The notes under the pieces were generated by a model. It was not told the origin of the DNA and ran no database searches. It saw only the letters and a program-made list of their open reading frames with translations. This document shows, in pieces, positions 1 to 8,790 of a DNA stretch of 64,000 nucleotides (its first letter is position 1; every line of letters starts with the position of its first letter). Where the stretch lies: positions 62,001-126,000 of the forward strand of contig NZ_VWWJ01000018.1 of assembly GCF_011753055.1 (NCBI RefSeq). The letters are read 5' to 3'. Origin of the DNA: Burkholderia sp. Ax-1719 (GTDB taxonomy: Bacteria; Pseudomonadota; Gammaproteobacteria; Burkholderiales; Burkholderiaceae). A program made the position numbers and the translations under genes.

Positions 1-1
1 C

Positions 2-679
2 ACGATCCGCGCGCATCTGGAAGCGGAGCGTGAAGTCAGCGTAGACGCAGACGGCACCGTGCATTGCATCGATGATGCGGGCTTCGGCGTAGCGTTCGTC
101 GTCACGAAGCGCCGCCCCTACGAAGCGCGCTATCTGGGCTTCAACGTGCCCGGCCAGACGCCAGGCCGCGCGCCCAATGACTGCGCCGCAGACCCGGACG
201 AAATCATCAAACCGCGCACACTCTCGCACGTTGTGTACTTCGTCGACGACGTAAAGAAAGCCGAAGCCTTCTATGCGCGGTTGGGTTTCATCGTGACGGA
301 CCGCTTCAATCATCTAGGGCCGTTCATGCGTCCGGCGGGCACCAGCGACCATCACACGCTCTTCATGATCGAGAGCCAGAACGATCACATGATCGGCTGC
401 AATCACTTCACCTTCCACCTCGGCTCGCCCGCCGAAGTGCTGCAGCACGGCTGGAACTTCGTGAAGAAGGGCTACAAGAGTTTCTGGGGTCCGGGCCGCC
501 ATATTCTGGGCAGCAATTTCTTCTGGTATTTCAACAGCCCGTTCGGCGCGACCATCGAATTCGACGCCGATATGGACATTCACGACGACACCTGGACACC
601 GCGCGCCGTCGATCCCGGCTCCGACAACTCGCAGATCTTCCTGTTCGACGCCCGCAACAAATGGGCGCCCGGCGAATGA
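2..679 (+). CDS. VOC-family extradiol ring-cleavage dioxygenase-like protein (set A), 5' end outside window
   Basis: The reading frame is open from the left edge, so the N-terminus is missing and about 225 residues are visible. The C-terminal VOC module carries LSHVVYF, a DHHTLFMI strand and a GATIEFDAD strand, which supply the two His and one Glu expected of a type I extradiol dioxygenase iron site. The GPGRH...GSNFFWYFNSPFG stretch resembles the extradiol signature. It aligns closely with the complete 320-residue gene at 7443-8405. The stop overlaps the next start (ATGA at 676-679), indicating one operon with the Rieske gene. Ring cleavage of a catechol-like compound in the cytoplasm is inferred from family; a glyoxalase-like or non-catalytic role remains possible. 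Confidence 0.8.
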   Translation, partial: TIRAHLEAEREVSVDADGTVHCIDDAGFGVAFVVTKRRPYEARYLGFNVPGQTPGRAPNDCAADPDEIIKPRTLSHVVYFVDDVKKAEAFYARLGFIVTDRFNHLGPFMRPAGTSDHHTLFMIESQNDHMIGCNHFTFHLGSPAEVLQHGWNFVKKGYKSFWGPGRHILGSNFFWYFNSPFGATIEFDADMDIHDDTWTPRAVDPGSDNSQIFLFDARNKWAPGE

Positions 680-1041
680 AAGCGCCAGCGGACGAGCGCC
701 TGTTGTGCCGACTTGATGATGTTCCCGAAGGCGGCGCGCGCGGTCTGCTGCGCGAAGGGCTGGACGACCGTCTGTGCGTCGTGCGCCAGGGCGATGAAGT
801 TTTTATCTGGCTCAACGACTGTCCGCACGAGCATCGGCCCATGGAGTATCGCCAGGACCGCTTTCTGTCCGGCGACGGCAAGCACATCGTCTGCTACGCG
901 CATTCGGCGCATTTCGACATCCGCACGGGGCTGTGTTTCGCAGGCCCGTGCACCGGCCAATCGCTTGTAAAAGTACCCGCGCGGGTCGTGAACGGCGAAG
1001 TGTGGATTCCCGCCGATCTGCCCTCGGTCTTCGACATTTAA
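676..1041 (+). CDS. Small Rieske [2Fe-2S] ferredoxin-like protein (set A)
   Basis: This 121-residue protein has the Rieske ligand pairs C49-P-H51 and C73-Y-A-H76, with little outside the Rieske fold. The ATG at 676 overlaps the upstream TGA and is preferred over an in-frame ATG at 661. Such stand-alone Rieske proteins usually pass electrons to oxygenases or help keep extradiol dioxygenase iron reduced. No Rieske oxygenase alpha subunit is present here, so its partner is probably the adjacent VOC dioxygenase or the FAD monooxygenase (inference). It is the counterpart of the gene at 8422-8790. Confidence 0.85.
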   Translation: MKAPADERLLCRLDDVPEGGARGLLREGLDDRLCVVRQGDEVFIWLNDCPHEHRPMEYRQDRFLSGDGKHIVCYAHSAHFDIRTGLCFAGPCTGQSLVKVPARVVNGEVWIPADLPSVFDI

Positions 1042-1053
1042 AGGACTAGCACC

Positions 1054-2217
1054 ATGTTCCAGTACTTCCCCACCAATTACGTGTGGAGCCTCTCGACGAT
1101 GATCGCGCTGACGCACGGCGGCAATATCGGCGAGGTCGATGCCATGTGCGCGCCGCTGCGCGATGCGGCGCGGGCTGGCGACGATCCCGGCACGGTCGCG
1201 TTCTATGAAGCGTGGAAAGCGGGCGCGGATCAACTCAGCGCACTCGCCGACGAAGATGTCGCGCAAGGCCACACACTCTCCGCTGGCGAAAAGTACGCGC
1301 GCGCGGGCCTCTATTACGGCATCGCCGAACGCATGCAGGCGCATGGCTTCGAAGCGCGGCTCGCCATTTACCGGCGCTCGCTGGAGCAATTCGAACTTGG
1401 CCGCAAACTGGGCCGAGAGAATTGCGTGCGAGTCGAAATCCCGTATGGCGAGACGCACCTCGCCGCGCTTTATGTTCGCGCCGAAGGACTGCAACCGGGC
1501 CGGCGCGCGCCCATCGTGGTCGTCATGAACGGCCTCGATTCGACCAAGGAAATGTTGCAAAAGAGCGTGATGGGCACGATGTTCGCGCGGCGTGGGCTTT
1601 CGGCGCTGTTCGTGGACCAGCCCGGCACCGGCGAGGCGCTGCGTCTGCAGGAACTCCATGCGGTGCACAACACCGAGGCCTGGGCTGCGCCCATCGTCGA
1701 TTGGCTCGAACGCCATGAGGAAGTGGATGCAAAGCGTATTGGTGCGCTGGGTGTGTCGCTGGGCGGCTACTACTGCCCGCGAGCGGTGGCGTTCGAACCG
1801 CGCTTCGCTTGTGGCGCTGTGTGGGGCGCAAATCACGACTGGCGTGCGGTGCAACAGGCGCGCCTCAAGCGCGAAGGCGAAAACCCGGTTCCGCATTACT
1901 GGAAGCACGTGCAATGGGTGTTCGGCGCGAAGGATCAGGACGACTTCTTCGCCAAGGCTGAGCTTATGCACCTGAACGGCGCGCTCGACCGCATTCGCGT
2001 GCCGTTTCTGGTCACACACGGCGAAAACGACCGCCAGATTCCGCTCAAGTACGCACACGAAACCTTTGAACAACTGATCAATAGTCCGAAGAAAGACCTG
2101 TTCATTTTCACGGCGCGCGAAGGCGGCGTGGAGCATAGCTCGCTGGACAACCCGCTCAACGCCGGCAACCGCATCGCGGACTGGCTCGCACAACAGCTCG
2201 GCGGCACGCTCGCCTGA
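1054..2217 (+). CDS. Alpha/beta hydrolase, C-C bond hydrolase type (set A)
   Basis: This 387-residue alpha/beta hydrolase has a helical N-terminal extension of about 130 residues, then an oxyanion region (VVMNGLDSTKEM), the nucleophile elbow G-V-S235-L-G-G, an acid in THGENDRQIP and a late His in VEHSSLD. The long helical cap and FQYFPTNYVW start resemble the 2,6-dihydroxypseudooxynicotine-hydrolase group, which cleaves C-C bonds in aromatic diketones. It starts 12 bases after the Rieske stop with an AAAGGA ribosome site. It probably hydrolyses the ring-fission product of the neighbouring dioxygenase (inference). The protein at 6242-7402 is a clear paralogue. Confidence 0.85.
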   Translation: MFQYFPTNYVWSLSTMIALTHGGNIGEVDAMCAPLRDAARAGDDPGTVAFYEAWKAGADQLSALADEDVAQGHTLSAGEKYARAGLYYGIAERMQAHGFEARLAIYRRSLEQFELGRKLGRENCVRVEIPYGETHLAALYVRAEGLQPGRRAPIVVVMNGLDSTKEMLQKSVMGTMFARRGLSALFVDQPGTGEALRLQELHAVHNTEAWAAPIVDWLERHEEVDAKRIGALGVSLGGYYCPRAVAFEPRFACGAVWGANHDWRAVQQARLKREGENPVPHYWKHVQWVFGAKDQDDFFAKAELMHLNGALDRIRVPFLVTHGENDRQIPLKYAHETFEQLINSPKKDLFIFTAREGGVEHSSLDNPLNAGNRIADWLAQQLGGTLA

Positions 2218-2273
2218 CGCGCGGCGCTCGCATACAACAAGTCAGAACGCAACGATTACAACAGAGAGACACC

Positions 2274-3407
2274 ATGGCACTCGTCAACAAGGTCCTGATC
2301 GTCGGTGGCGGCATCGGCGGCATGTGCGCGGCGATCATGCTGCGCCGGCAAGGCATAGCCGTCGATCTCGTCGAACTCAATCCCCAGTGGGCGCCCGATG
2401 GCGCGGGCATTACTATCAGCGGCCCCACGCTGCGTGCGCTGCGCGAAGTCGGCGTGGTCGACGAGGTGCTGCGCGTGGGCGGATCGTGGCGCGCTGTCGA
2501 TATCTGCGACGCGGGCGGTCAGCTCACGGCCACCGTGCCGATAGCGCCCGCCCACGGCGCGGATGATCTGCCGGGCGCGGCTGGCATCATGCGTAGCGCG
2601 TTGGCGTCGATTCTTGCGCAGGCCACGCGCGACGCGGGCGCCAACGTGCGTCTGGGCGCGAGCTTCGAAACGCTCACCCAGGACACGGATGGCGTGGACG
2701 TCGTCTTCACCGACGGTGGTTGCGCGCGCTACGATCTGGTGATCGGCGCGGACGGCGTCAACTCTGCGGTGCGTCGCCATGTGAAGCCTGATTTCGCGGG
2801 GCCGCGCTTCACGGGCCAGGGATCGTGGCGCGCCGTGGTGCCGCGCGAGCGCGAGAACTCGACGATCTACATGGGCAAGACCACCAAGGCGGGCATGAAC
2901 CCGATCAGCGCGACCCAGTGCTATCTGTTCGTGCTCGACAAGCGCGAGGGCATGGACTTCATCACGCCCGACAAGTGGCCGCAACTGCTTGCCGAACTGC
3001 TGGAAGAATTCGACGGCCCGCTCGCCGCGCTGCGCGAAGGACTGCGGGACGGCACACTCGAAGATCACCGCGTTTTGTACCGGCCGCTCATGGGGCATAT
3101 CATCGACGGTCCGTGGCATCGCGGGCGCGTCGTGCTGCTGGGCGATGCGGTGCACGCCACCACGCCGCATCTGGCGTCGGGCGCGGGCATCGCGGTGGAA
3201 GGCGCGATTGTGCTGGCCGCCGAACTGGCGCGCCGTCATTCGCTGGAAGGCGCGCTGCTGGCGTATGCGGGCCGTCACTACGATCGTGCGCGGCTGGTCG
3301 TGTCTTCGTCGGGGCGGCTGGGCGAGATCGAACAAACGGGCGGTTCACGCGACGAGCACACGCGCGTCATGTTCACGGCGCTGCAAGCTTTGCGCGATCC
3401 GATCTGA
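2274..3407 (+). CDS. FAD-dependent aromatic monooxygenase (set A)
   Basis: This 377-residue protein is of the PHBH-type class A flavin monooxygenase family. It has the N-terminal dinucleotide fold GGGIGG near residue 10, the GADGVNS motif near 155, and the FAD ribose motif GDAVHATTPHLASGAG near 290. It has no C-terminal thioredoxin domain. An AGAGAGA ribosome site precedes the ATG. The context points to hydroxylation of an aromatic ring to make the diol cleaved by the VOC enzyme, using NAD(P)H and oxygen; the substrate cannot be read from sequence. The paralogue is at 8787-9917. Confidence 0.88.
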   Translation: MALVNKVLIVGGGIGGMCAAIMLRRQGIAVDLVELNPQWAPDGAGITISGPTLRALREVGVVDEVLRVGGSWRAVDICDAGGQLTATVPIAPAHGADDLPGAAGIMRSALASILAQATRDAGANVRLGASFETLTQDTDGVDVVFTDGGCARYDLVIGADGVNSAVRRHVKPDFAGPRFTGQGSWRAVVPRERENSTIYMGKTTKAGMNPISATQCYLFVLDKREGMDFITPDKWPQLLAELLEEFDGPLAALREGLRDGTLEDHRVLYRPLMGHIIDGPWHRGRVVLLGDAVHATTPHLASGAGIAVEGAIVLAAELARRHSLEGALLAYAGRHYDRARLVVSSSGRLGEIEQTGGSRDEHTRVMFTALQALRDPI

Positions 3408-3431
3408 AAGCAAGCTTTAAAGGAATTCACC

Positions 3432-4184
3432 ATGAGCGATTTCTCCGCGAATAACGGCCGCGTGGCGGTCGTCACCGGCGCAGCGGGCGGCCTGGGCGAA
3501 GCGTTTGCCTGGCGTCTGGCCGCCGCCGGACACACCCTCGTGCTCACCGACCGCGCGCCCTGCGATGCGCTGAGCGCACGAATCAACGCCGAAGGCGGGC
3601 GCGCCATCGCCCTGCCCTGTGATCTGGGCGAGCCTGAAGATGTCGCGCGGTTCGCCGCGCGCGTGATCGAGGAAACCGGACGCGTCGACGTGCTGGTCAA
3701 CAACGCCGCCTTCATGCCGATGGCGCCGCTTGCCGCAATCACCGCGCAACTGTGGCGGCAGATCATGACCGTCAACGTGGATGCGCCCTTTCTGCTGGCG
3801 CAGGCCTTCTCCGTGGGCATGATCGAGCGCGGCTGGGGCCGCATCGTCAATCTGGCGTCCAGCACCGTGTGGGGACCGCCTCCCGGCATGAGCGCCTATG
3901 CGAGCAGCAAGATGGCGGTGATTGGGCTTACGCGCGCGCTCGCGTCCGAACTGGGCGCGCATGGCGTCACCGTCAACGCCATTTCGCCGGGTTTGACGCG
4001 TCATCCCGGCAGCGCGGCCAATTTGCCGCCCGAGGCGTTCGACGCGGTACGCACGCGCCAGTTCATTCCGCGCACCGAAGAACCCGGCGATCTCACCGGC
4101 GCACTGGCCTTCCTTGTTTCCGACGATGCACGCTTTTACACCGGACAGGTGATGAACGTGGACGGCGGCGGATTCGGCTTCTGA
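3432..4184 (+). CDS. Short-chain dehydrogenase/reductase
   Basis: This 250-residue classical SDR carries the cofactor motif TGAAGGLG near residue 14, NNA near 88, and the active-site Ser with Y-A-S-S-K near 155. An AAAGGAATTCACC ribosome site precedes the ATG, 24 bases after the monooxygenase stop, so it is probably the last gene of the set A operon. Set B has no equivalent. It ends four bases before the stop of the convergent LysR gene, leaving no room for a normal terminator. A dihydrodiol or alcohol dehydrogenase step in the aromatic pathway is a guess from position. Confidence 0.88.
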   Translation: MSDFSANNGRVAVVTGAAGGLGEAFAWRLAAAGHTLVLTDRAPCDALSARINAEGGRAIALPCDLGEPEDVARFAARVIEETGRVDVLVNNAAFMPMAPLAAITAQLWRQIMTVNVDAPFLLAQAFSVGMIERGWGRIVNLASSTVWGPPPGMSAYASSKMAVIGLTRALASELGAHGVTVNAISPGLTRHPGSAANLPPEAFDAVRTRQFIPRTEEPGDLTGALAFLVSDDARFYTGQVMNVDGGGFGF

Positions 4185-4188
4185 TCGA

Positions 4189-5100
4189 TCAAATCTGATC
4201 CATCTCCGCAACCGCTTCAAGTAGTTGCTCGCGCAACCACGCAAGACCGGCATCGGTCGTGCGATGCTTGTGCCACTGTATCGTTTGATGCATGACGGGC
4301 ATATGCAGCGGCACGTCGCGCATCACGATCGGTTCATGACGCAGCGCCTGCGTGGCCAGGCGCCGATGCACCGTCGCAATGCGCTGCGTGCCCACCACCA
4401 GTTGCGTCGAAGCCGCAAAACTATACGTCGTCACCTCCACGCGGCGCGACACGCCCAGGCGCTGCACGAACCAGTCCTCCAGCGCCGGTTGCCCCATCCC
4501 CGGCAGCACCACGACATGGCCCGCGCCCAGATACGCTTCGCGCGTGAGCGGCACGTCCGCCAGCGCAGAGTCCTTCCATAGCACGCAGCAAAACTGTTCT
4601 TCGAGCAAGGTTTCCGCCGGATGTTCGGTCGAGCAGTACTCGTGCGGAATGATCAACAGATCGGCATCGGCGCGTTCGAGCGCACGCTCGGGGTGCGCCA
4701 CCTGCGGACGCAAATGAATGCGGATATTCGGCGCCGCCGCGTAGACGCGCGCGAGCACGTGCGGCATCAGGGTCGTCATCGTGTAGTCGGAGACCAGCAG
4801 CCGGAATTCGCGCGTCGATTCGGCTGGCACGAAGGCCGGTTGCGTCGAGATGGTCGCCTCCACACGCACCAGCACGTCGCGCACTGCATCGGTGAGCGAT
4901 TCCGCGCGCGGCGTTGGCTCCATCTTGCGACCCACCTGCACCAGCAATTCATCGTCGAAATATTCGCGCAGACGCGCGAGCGCATTGCTCATGGCCGACT
5001 GGCTCAGATGCACGCGCTCCGCCGCGCGGCTGATGCTGCGCTCGCTGAGCAGCGCGTCCAACGCCACGAGCAGGTTGAGATCCAGCTTGTTGAAACGCAT
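4189..5100 (-). CDS. LysR-family transcriptional regulator (NodD/NahR-like)
   Basis: This 303-residue protein starts MRFNKLDLNLLVALDALL, typical of the NodD/NahR branch. It has a winged HTH at residues 8-65 (SRAAERVHLSQSAMSNALARL) and a substrate-binding effector domain. An ATG 60 bases upstream is in frame, but the ATG at 5100 fits family length and has GGAG nine bases upstream. It is transcribed away from the outer-membrane protein gene at 5294 and lies between the two catabolic sets. It is the obvious candidate activator of set B and perhaps set A, with an aromatic metabolite as inducer. Confidence 0.92.
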   Translation of the reverse strand: MRFNKLDLNLLVALDALLSERSISRAAERVHLSQSAMSNALARLREYFDDELLVQVGRKMEPTPRAESLTDAVRDVLVRVEATISTQPAFVPAESTREFRLLVSDYTMTTLMPHVLARVYAAAPNIRIHLRPQVAHPERALERADADLLIIPHEYCSTEHPAETLLEEQFCCVLWKDSALADVPLTREAYLGAGHVVVLPGMGQPALEDWFVQRLGVSRRVEVTTYSFAASTQLVVGTQRIATVHRRLATQALRHEPIVMRDVPLHMPVMHQTIQWHKHRTTDAGLAWLREQLLEAVAEMDQI

Positions 5101-5188
5101 GCGTTCCGTCTCCGATGCTTTCTTTTGTGGATTCGCCGTTTCGATTCGCCCAGGGTTCACCCTTGGTATTCAGCAAATCGATTTACCG

Positions 5189-5205
5189 AATGGATCGAAT
5201 CCATT
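5189..5205. promoter_or_regulatory. Candidate LysR operator: 17-bp palindrome
   Basis: The sequence AATGGATCGAATCCATT has perfect 7-bp arms around a 3-bp centre. It sits in the 193-bp divergent interval, 88 bp upstream of both the LysR start and the outer-membrane gene start. This is where a LysR-type regulator normally binds to control itself and its target. Binding is inference. Confidence 0.5.
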
Positions 5206-5293
5206 TTTCACATAGTTCGCTGCATCTTAACCTAGCCGCACCCACAACAAAAACATCACAAGAGACGGTTCGAAGAATCGTTCAGGAGACACC

Positions 5294-6205
5294 ATGCAGG
5301 GTAATTTAAGGCGCTTCGGCAACGCGTGCGCAATGGCAACGCTTGTTTCACTCATCACGATTTCGCAGCACGCACAGGCATTCGAAGGTGGCGTCTCGCC
5401 TTATCCCGCGAGCGCCACCGGCGACAACATCGCGTCAATGCCGCCGTTTCCGGGGCTGTTCGTGTTGCAGCAGTTCAACTACAGCTTTTCGAATGGGCTT
5501 TACGGCAATGACGGCTCGAAGCTGCCGGTGCCGTTCCATTCGTCGGTGGCTACGGAAGTAACGCGTCTGCTTGCCTCGTATCCGTTCGAGTTCTACGGCG
5601 CGCGCTTTTATTCGCAGCTCGTGATTCCGGTGGTGTCGCTGCATACGACGGTGGCAGGACAGCATTCGTCGCAAAACGGCCTGTCGAATATCACGGTCTC
5701 GCCGCTCATCATCGACTGGCGGCCCACGCGTGAACTGTCCTTCGCAACCGGCCTGGACCTCGCGCTCGAAACCGGCTCGTACAGCGCCACCAAGGCCAGC
5801 GTGGCCGTGGGCTATACGTCGCTGCAACCGGTGTTCGCGGCGCGCTACGACCAGCCCGGCGGCATCGATATCGGCATCTCGAACCGCTTGCTGCTGAACC
5901 AGCGCAACTCGACCACGAATTACAGCTCGGGCGATGCGTATCTCGGCGAATTCGAAGCGGGCTGGCACCTGGGCCACTGGAAGCTCGGCGTGGTGGGCTC
6001 TTACCTCAATCAGTACAGCAACGACACGCAGAACGGCGCGACCGTGGCCTCGGGCTATCGCGCGCGCAGCTTTGGCTTCGGTCCCTCGATCGTCTACGAC
6101 GCGGGGCCGGTCAAGGTCAATCTGAATTACCAGCAAGGCCTCTACGCAGCCAATACGTCGAAGAGCAATAACGTCTGGCTCAACGTCGCAATCCCGCTGT
6201 TTTAA
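5294..6205 (+). CDS. MetA-pathway-of-phenol-degradation family outer-membrane protein
   Basis: This 303-residue protein has a signal peptide ending near A29 (SQHAQA, then FEGG). The rest is amphipathic beta-strand sequence ending in a terminal aromatic strand (NNVWLNVAIPLF), as in outer-membrane beta barrels. EGGVSPYPASATGDN and the overall pattern match the SphA/MetA-pathway family found at the head of aromatic-degradation operons, thought to help hydrophobic substrates cross the outer membrane. It is the first gene of set B and diverges from the LysR gene. An AGGAGAC ribosome site precedes the ATG. The substrate is not known. Confidence 0.85.
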   Translation: MQGNLRRFGNACAMATLVSLITISQHAQAFEGGVSPYPASATGDNIASMPPFPGLFVLQQFNYSFSNGLYGNDGSKLPVPFHSSVATEVTRLLASYPFEFYGARFYSQLVIPVVSLHTTVAGQHSSQNGLSNITVSPLIIDWRPTRELSFATGLDLALETGSYSATKASVAVGYTSLQPVFAARYDQPGGIDIGISNRLLLNQRNSTTNYSSGDAYLGEFEAGWHLGHWKLGVVGSYLNQYSNDTQNGATVASGYRARSFGFGPSIVYDAGPVKVNLNYQQGLYAANTSKSNNVWLNVAIPLF

Positions 6206-6241
6206 AAAGGCTTTAAATCGTCAGCAAGGAAAGTCGAAAAC

Positions 6242-7402
6242 ATGTTCCGTTATTTCCCAACCAATTACGTCTGGAATCTCTCGATCGACCTCGCGATCGA
6301 AATGGGCGCGCGCATGGGCGAAATCGAGGCGATGTGCGCGCCGCTCCAGGAGGCCGCGAAGCAGCCCGACGCTGAAGGCACACGCGCCTTTCGCGAAGCG
6401 TGGGTCAAGATGGCCGACCAGCTCTGCGAACTGGCCGAGGAAGACGAAGCACGCGGCCGCCTGCTGTCCGCTGGCGAGAAATACAAGCGCGCCAGCATCT
6501 ATCTGCTGACGAGCGAACGCATGCTCGCGCACGATTCGCCGGGTCGCAAGGAACTCTACCGGCGCGAGCTTGACCTGTTCGCCAAAGGCATCGCGCTGGC
6601 TGGAGACAACTGCGAGCGCGTCGAGATTCCCTACGGCGACACGCATCTCTCGGGCCTCTATGTACGCGCCAAAAACGCGCCCGCGCGTGCGCCGCTGCTC
6701 GTACAGGTCAACGGACTCGACTCCACCAAGGAGATGAAGTACTTCGTCGGCCTGCCCGCGTGGCTGGCCGAGCGCGGCGTGTCTTCGCTGATCGTCGATC
6801 AGCCGGGCACGGGCGAAGCGCTGCGCCTGCACGGTCTCACCGCGATCCACGATAGCGAGCGCTGGGCGAGCCGCATCGTCGACTGGCTCGAAACGCGCGA
6901 CGACGTGGACGCGAAGCGCATCGGCATGGAAGGCGTGTCGCTGGGCGGCTATTACTGCCCGCGCGCCGTGGCCTTCGAGCCGCGTTTTGCCTGCGGCGTG
7001 GTATGGGGCGCGAATCACGACTGGCGCGACGTGCAGAAAAAACGCCTGCAACGCGAAGGCGATTTCCCGGTGCCGCATTACTGGAAACACGTGTGCTGGG
7101 TCTGGGGTGCGAAGGATATCGACGACTTCATGCGGATCGCCGAAAACGTTCATCTGGACGGCGTGCTCGATCGCATCCGCGTGCCCTTCCTCGTTACGCA
7201 CGGCGAAAAGGACACGCAGATTCCGCTCGCCTGGGCGCATCGCACTTACGACCAACTCATCAACAGCCCGAAACGCGAACTGAAGATTTTCACGGATCGC
7301 GAAGGCGGCGCGCAGCACGCGAGCTTCGACAACTCGATCAACGCCGGTCATTACATCGCCGACTGGGTTGCTGAAACGCTTGGCGGCAATACCCGCCTTT
7401 AA
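6242..7402 (+). CDS. Alpha/beta hydrolase, C-C bond hydrolase type (set B)
   Basis: This 386-residue paralogue of the set A hydrolase at 1054-2217 is collinear along its whole length. It keeps the FRYFPTNYVW start, NGLDSTKEM, the nucleophile elbow G-V-S233-L-G-G-Y-Y, THGEKDTQIP and the late His in AQHASFD. It begins 36 bases after the outer-membrane gene and 40 bases before the VOC gene, so it is within the set B operon. The differences lie mainly in the cap and N-terminal part, suggesting the two copies act on different ring-fission products (inference). Confidence 0.85.
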   Translation: MFRYFPTNYVWNLSIDLAIEMGARMGEIEAMCAPLQEAAKQPDAEGTRAFREAWVKMADQLCELAEEDEARGRLLSAGEKYKRASIYLLTSERMLAHDSPGRKELYRRELDLFAKGIALAGDNCERVEIPYGDTHLSGLYVRAKNAPARAPLLVQVNGLDSTKEMKYFVGLPAWLAERGVSSLIVDQPGTGEALRLHGLTAIHDSERWASRIVDWLETRDDVDAKRIGMEGVSLGGYYCPRAVAFEPRFACGVVWGANHDWRDVQKKRLQREGDFPVPHYWKHVCWVWGAKDIDDFMRIAENVHLDGVLDRIRVPFLVTHGEKDTQIPLAWAHRTYDQLINSPKRELKIFTDREGGAQHASFDNSINAGHYIADWVAETLGGNTRL

Positions 7403-7442
7403 GCCCATTTTTTAAATCACAAGTTTCAAGGAAATCCAAGGC

Positions 7443-8405
7443 ATGAACATCATCGGCCCCGACTGTCTCGTGTTCGGCGTGGACGACGTCGCCGCGTGCA
7501 GCCAGTACCTCGTCGATTACGGCCTGCTGCCGGTCGCGCCCGCCGTCCCCGACGCGGACGGCGCAAGCGCGGGCGGCCGTTTCGAGGCGCTCGACGGCAC
7601 CGCCATCGAGATCCGCCGCGCCGACGACGCGCGCCTGCCGCCCTCGCTCGGCACCGCCAGCCTGCTGCGTAAAACGATTTACGGCGTAGCGGATACAGCG
7701 ACGCTCGACCAGATCGCCGCCGAACTGCGCAAGGACCGCGAAGTCCGCACCCTCGCCGACGGCTCGCTGGAAAGCACCGACGACATGGGCTTCACACTCG
7801 GTTTCCAGGTGAGTGTGCGCCGCCCGCTTTCGCTGCCCGCCGAAACCATCAACGCGCCCGGCGCGCCCGCCCAGCGCGCGCCCAATGTGGTCGCCGCGAA
7901 CGATGCCGCCGCGCTCACGCCGCGCACGCTTTCGCATGTCGTCTACTTCGTACCCGACGCCGCGCGCGCCGAAGCCTTCTACGTCGAGCGTCTGGGCTTT
8001 CGCTGCACGGACCGCTTCACGGGCGTCGGGCCGTTCCTGCGCCCCGCCGGCACCCTCGATCACCACACGCTGTTCATGATCGAAACGCCGCCGTTCATGA
8101 AGGGCTGCGAGCATTTCACCTTCCATATGGGCGGCCCGAGCGAAGTCGTGCAGGCCGGTACGCGCTTCGTCGAAAAGGGCTACCAGTCGTTCTGGGGCCC
8201 GGGGCGCCATCGCTTTGGCTCGAACTGGTTCTGGTACTTCAACAGCCCGCTGGGCTGCCACGTCGAATACGACGCCGATATGGACCTGCACGACGACGAA
8301 TGGACCGCCCGCGCTGCGCCGATGGGCGCCGACGCATCGCAGCTTTTCCTGCTGCAGCATCGCGAAAAGTGGGCGCCGGGCGGCCCGCCGCCTGCGGCCC
8401 GGTAA
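7443..8405 (+). CDS. VOC-family extradiol ring-cleavage dioxygenase-like protein (set B)
   Basis: This complete 320-residue protein has two VOC modules. The N-terminal one (residues 1-125) has lost metal ligands; the C-terminal one carries H165 (LSHVVYF), H207/H208 (DHHTLFMI) and E275 (CHVEYDAD), the expected 2-His-1-Glu iron site. GPGRHRFGSNWFWYFNSPLG resembles the extradiol signature. It is the full-length counterpart of the truncated gene at the left edge. Cleavage of a catechol-type intermediate in the cytoplasm is the likely role; the substrate is open. Confidence 0.85.
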   Translation: MNIIGPDCLVFGVDDVAACSQYLVDYGLLPVAPAVPDADGASAGGRFEALDGTAIEIRRADDARLPPSLGTASLLRKTIYGVADTATLDQIAAELRKDREVRTLADGSLESTDDMGFTLGFQVSVRRPLSLPAETINAPGAPAQRAPNVVAANDAAALTPRTLSHVVYFVPDAARAEAFYVERLGFRCTDRFTGVGPFLRPAGTLDHHTLFMIETPPFMKGCEHFTFHMGGPSEVVQAGTRFVEKGYQSFWGPGRHRFGSNWFWYFNSPLGCHVEYDADMDLHDDEWTARAAPMGADASQLFLLQHREKWAPGGPPPAAR

Positions 8406-8421
8406 TCCAGTCGCCAGGCCC

Positions 8422-8790
8422 GTGATCTATCTGACCGACCTCGACGCGCTGCCGCAGCCCTGCTCACGCGGCTTCGATCCGCACGGCGCGGGCCAGGCGA
8501 CGCTCTTCGTCGTGCATCACGCGAGCGGCGTGCGCGCCTGGCGCGACGCCTGCCCGCATTACGGCGATACGCCGATGGCCTGGCGCAAGGACGCCTGGCT
8601 CGATGCGGGCGGCAGGCACATAGTCTGTCATGCGCACGGCGCGTTGTTCGATATCGAGAGCGGCGTGTGCATCAAGGGCCCGTGCCTGGGCCAGCGTCTC
8701 ACGCCGGTCCCGCTGCATATCGACAAAGACGGCCGCGTGTTCGTGCACGACCCCACCCCACAACAGCAAGACCAGGAGACATCAACATGA
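8422..8790 (+). CDS. Small Rieske [2Fe-2S] ferredoxin-like protein (set B)
   Basis: This protein of about 122 residues has ligands C44-P-H46 and C69-H-A-H72. No ATG gives a sensible start, so I chose the GTG at 8422, 16 bases after the VOC stop; the frame is open further upstream but only over the VOC gene. The TGA overlaps the next ATG (ATGA at 8787-8790). It is the set B equivalent of the gene at 676-1041, presumably an electron carrier for the adjacent dioxygenase or monooxygenase. Confidence 0.8.
   Translation: MIYLTDLDALPQPCSRGFDPHGAGQATLFVVHHASGVRAWRDACPHYGDTPMAWRKDAWLDAGGRHIVCHAHGALFDIESGVCIKGPCLGQRLTPVPLHIDKDGRVFVHDPTPQQQDQETST

Noticed and set aside
580-2193. Minus-strand open frame of 537 codons opposite the Rieske and hydrolase genes
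   Set aside because: The translated sequence has no recognisable domain and lies antisense to two well-supported genes; a third-position GC shadow. A similar frame opposite the paralogous hydrolase (6221-7408) confirms the artefact.
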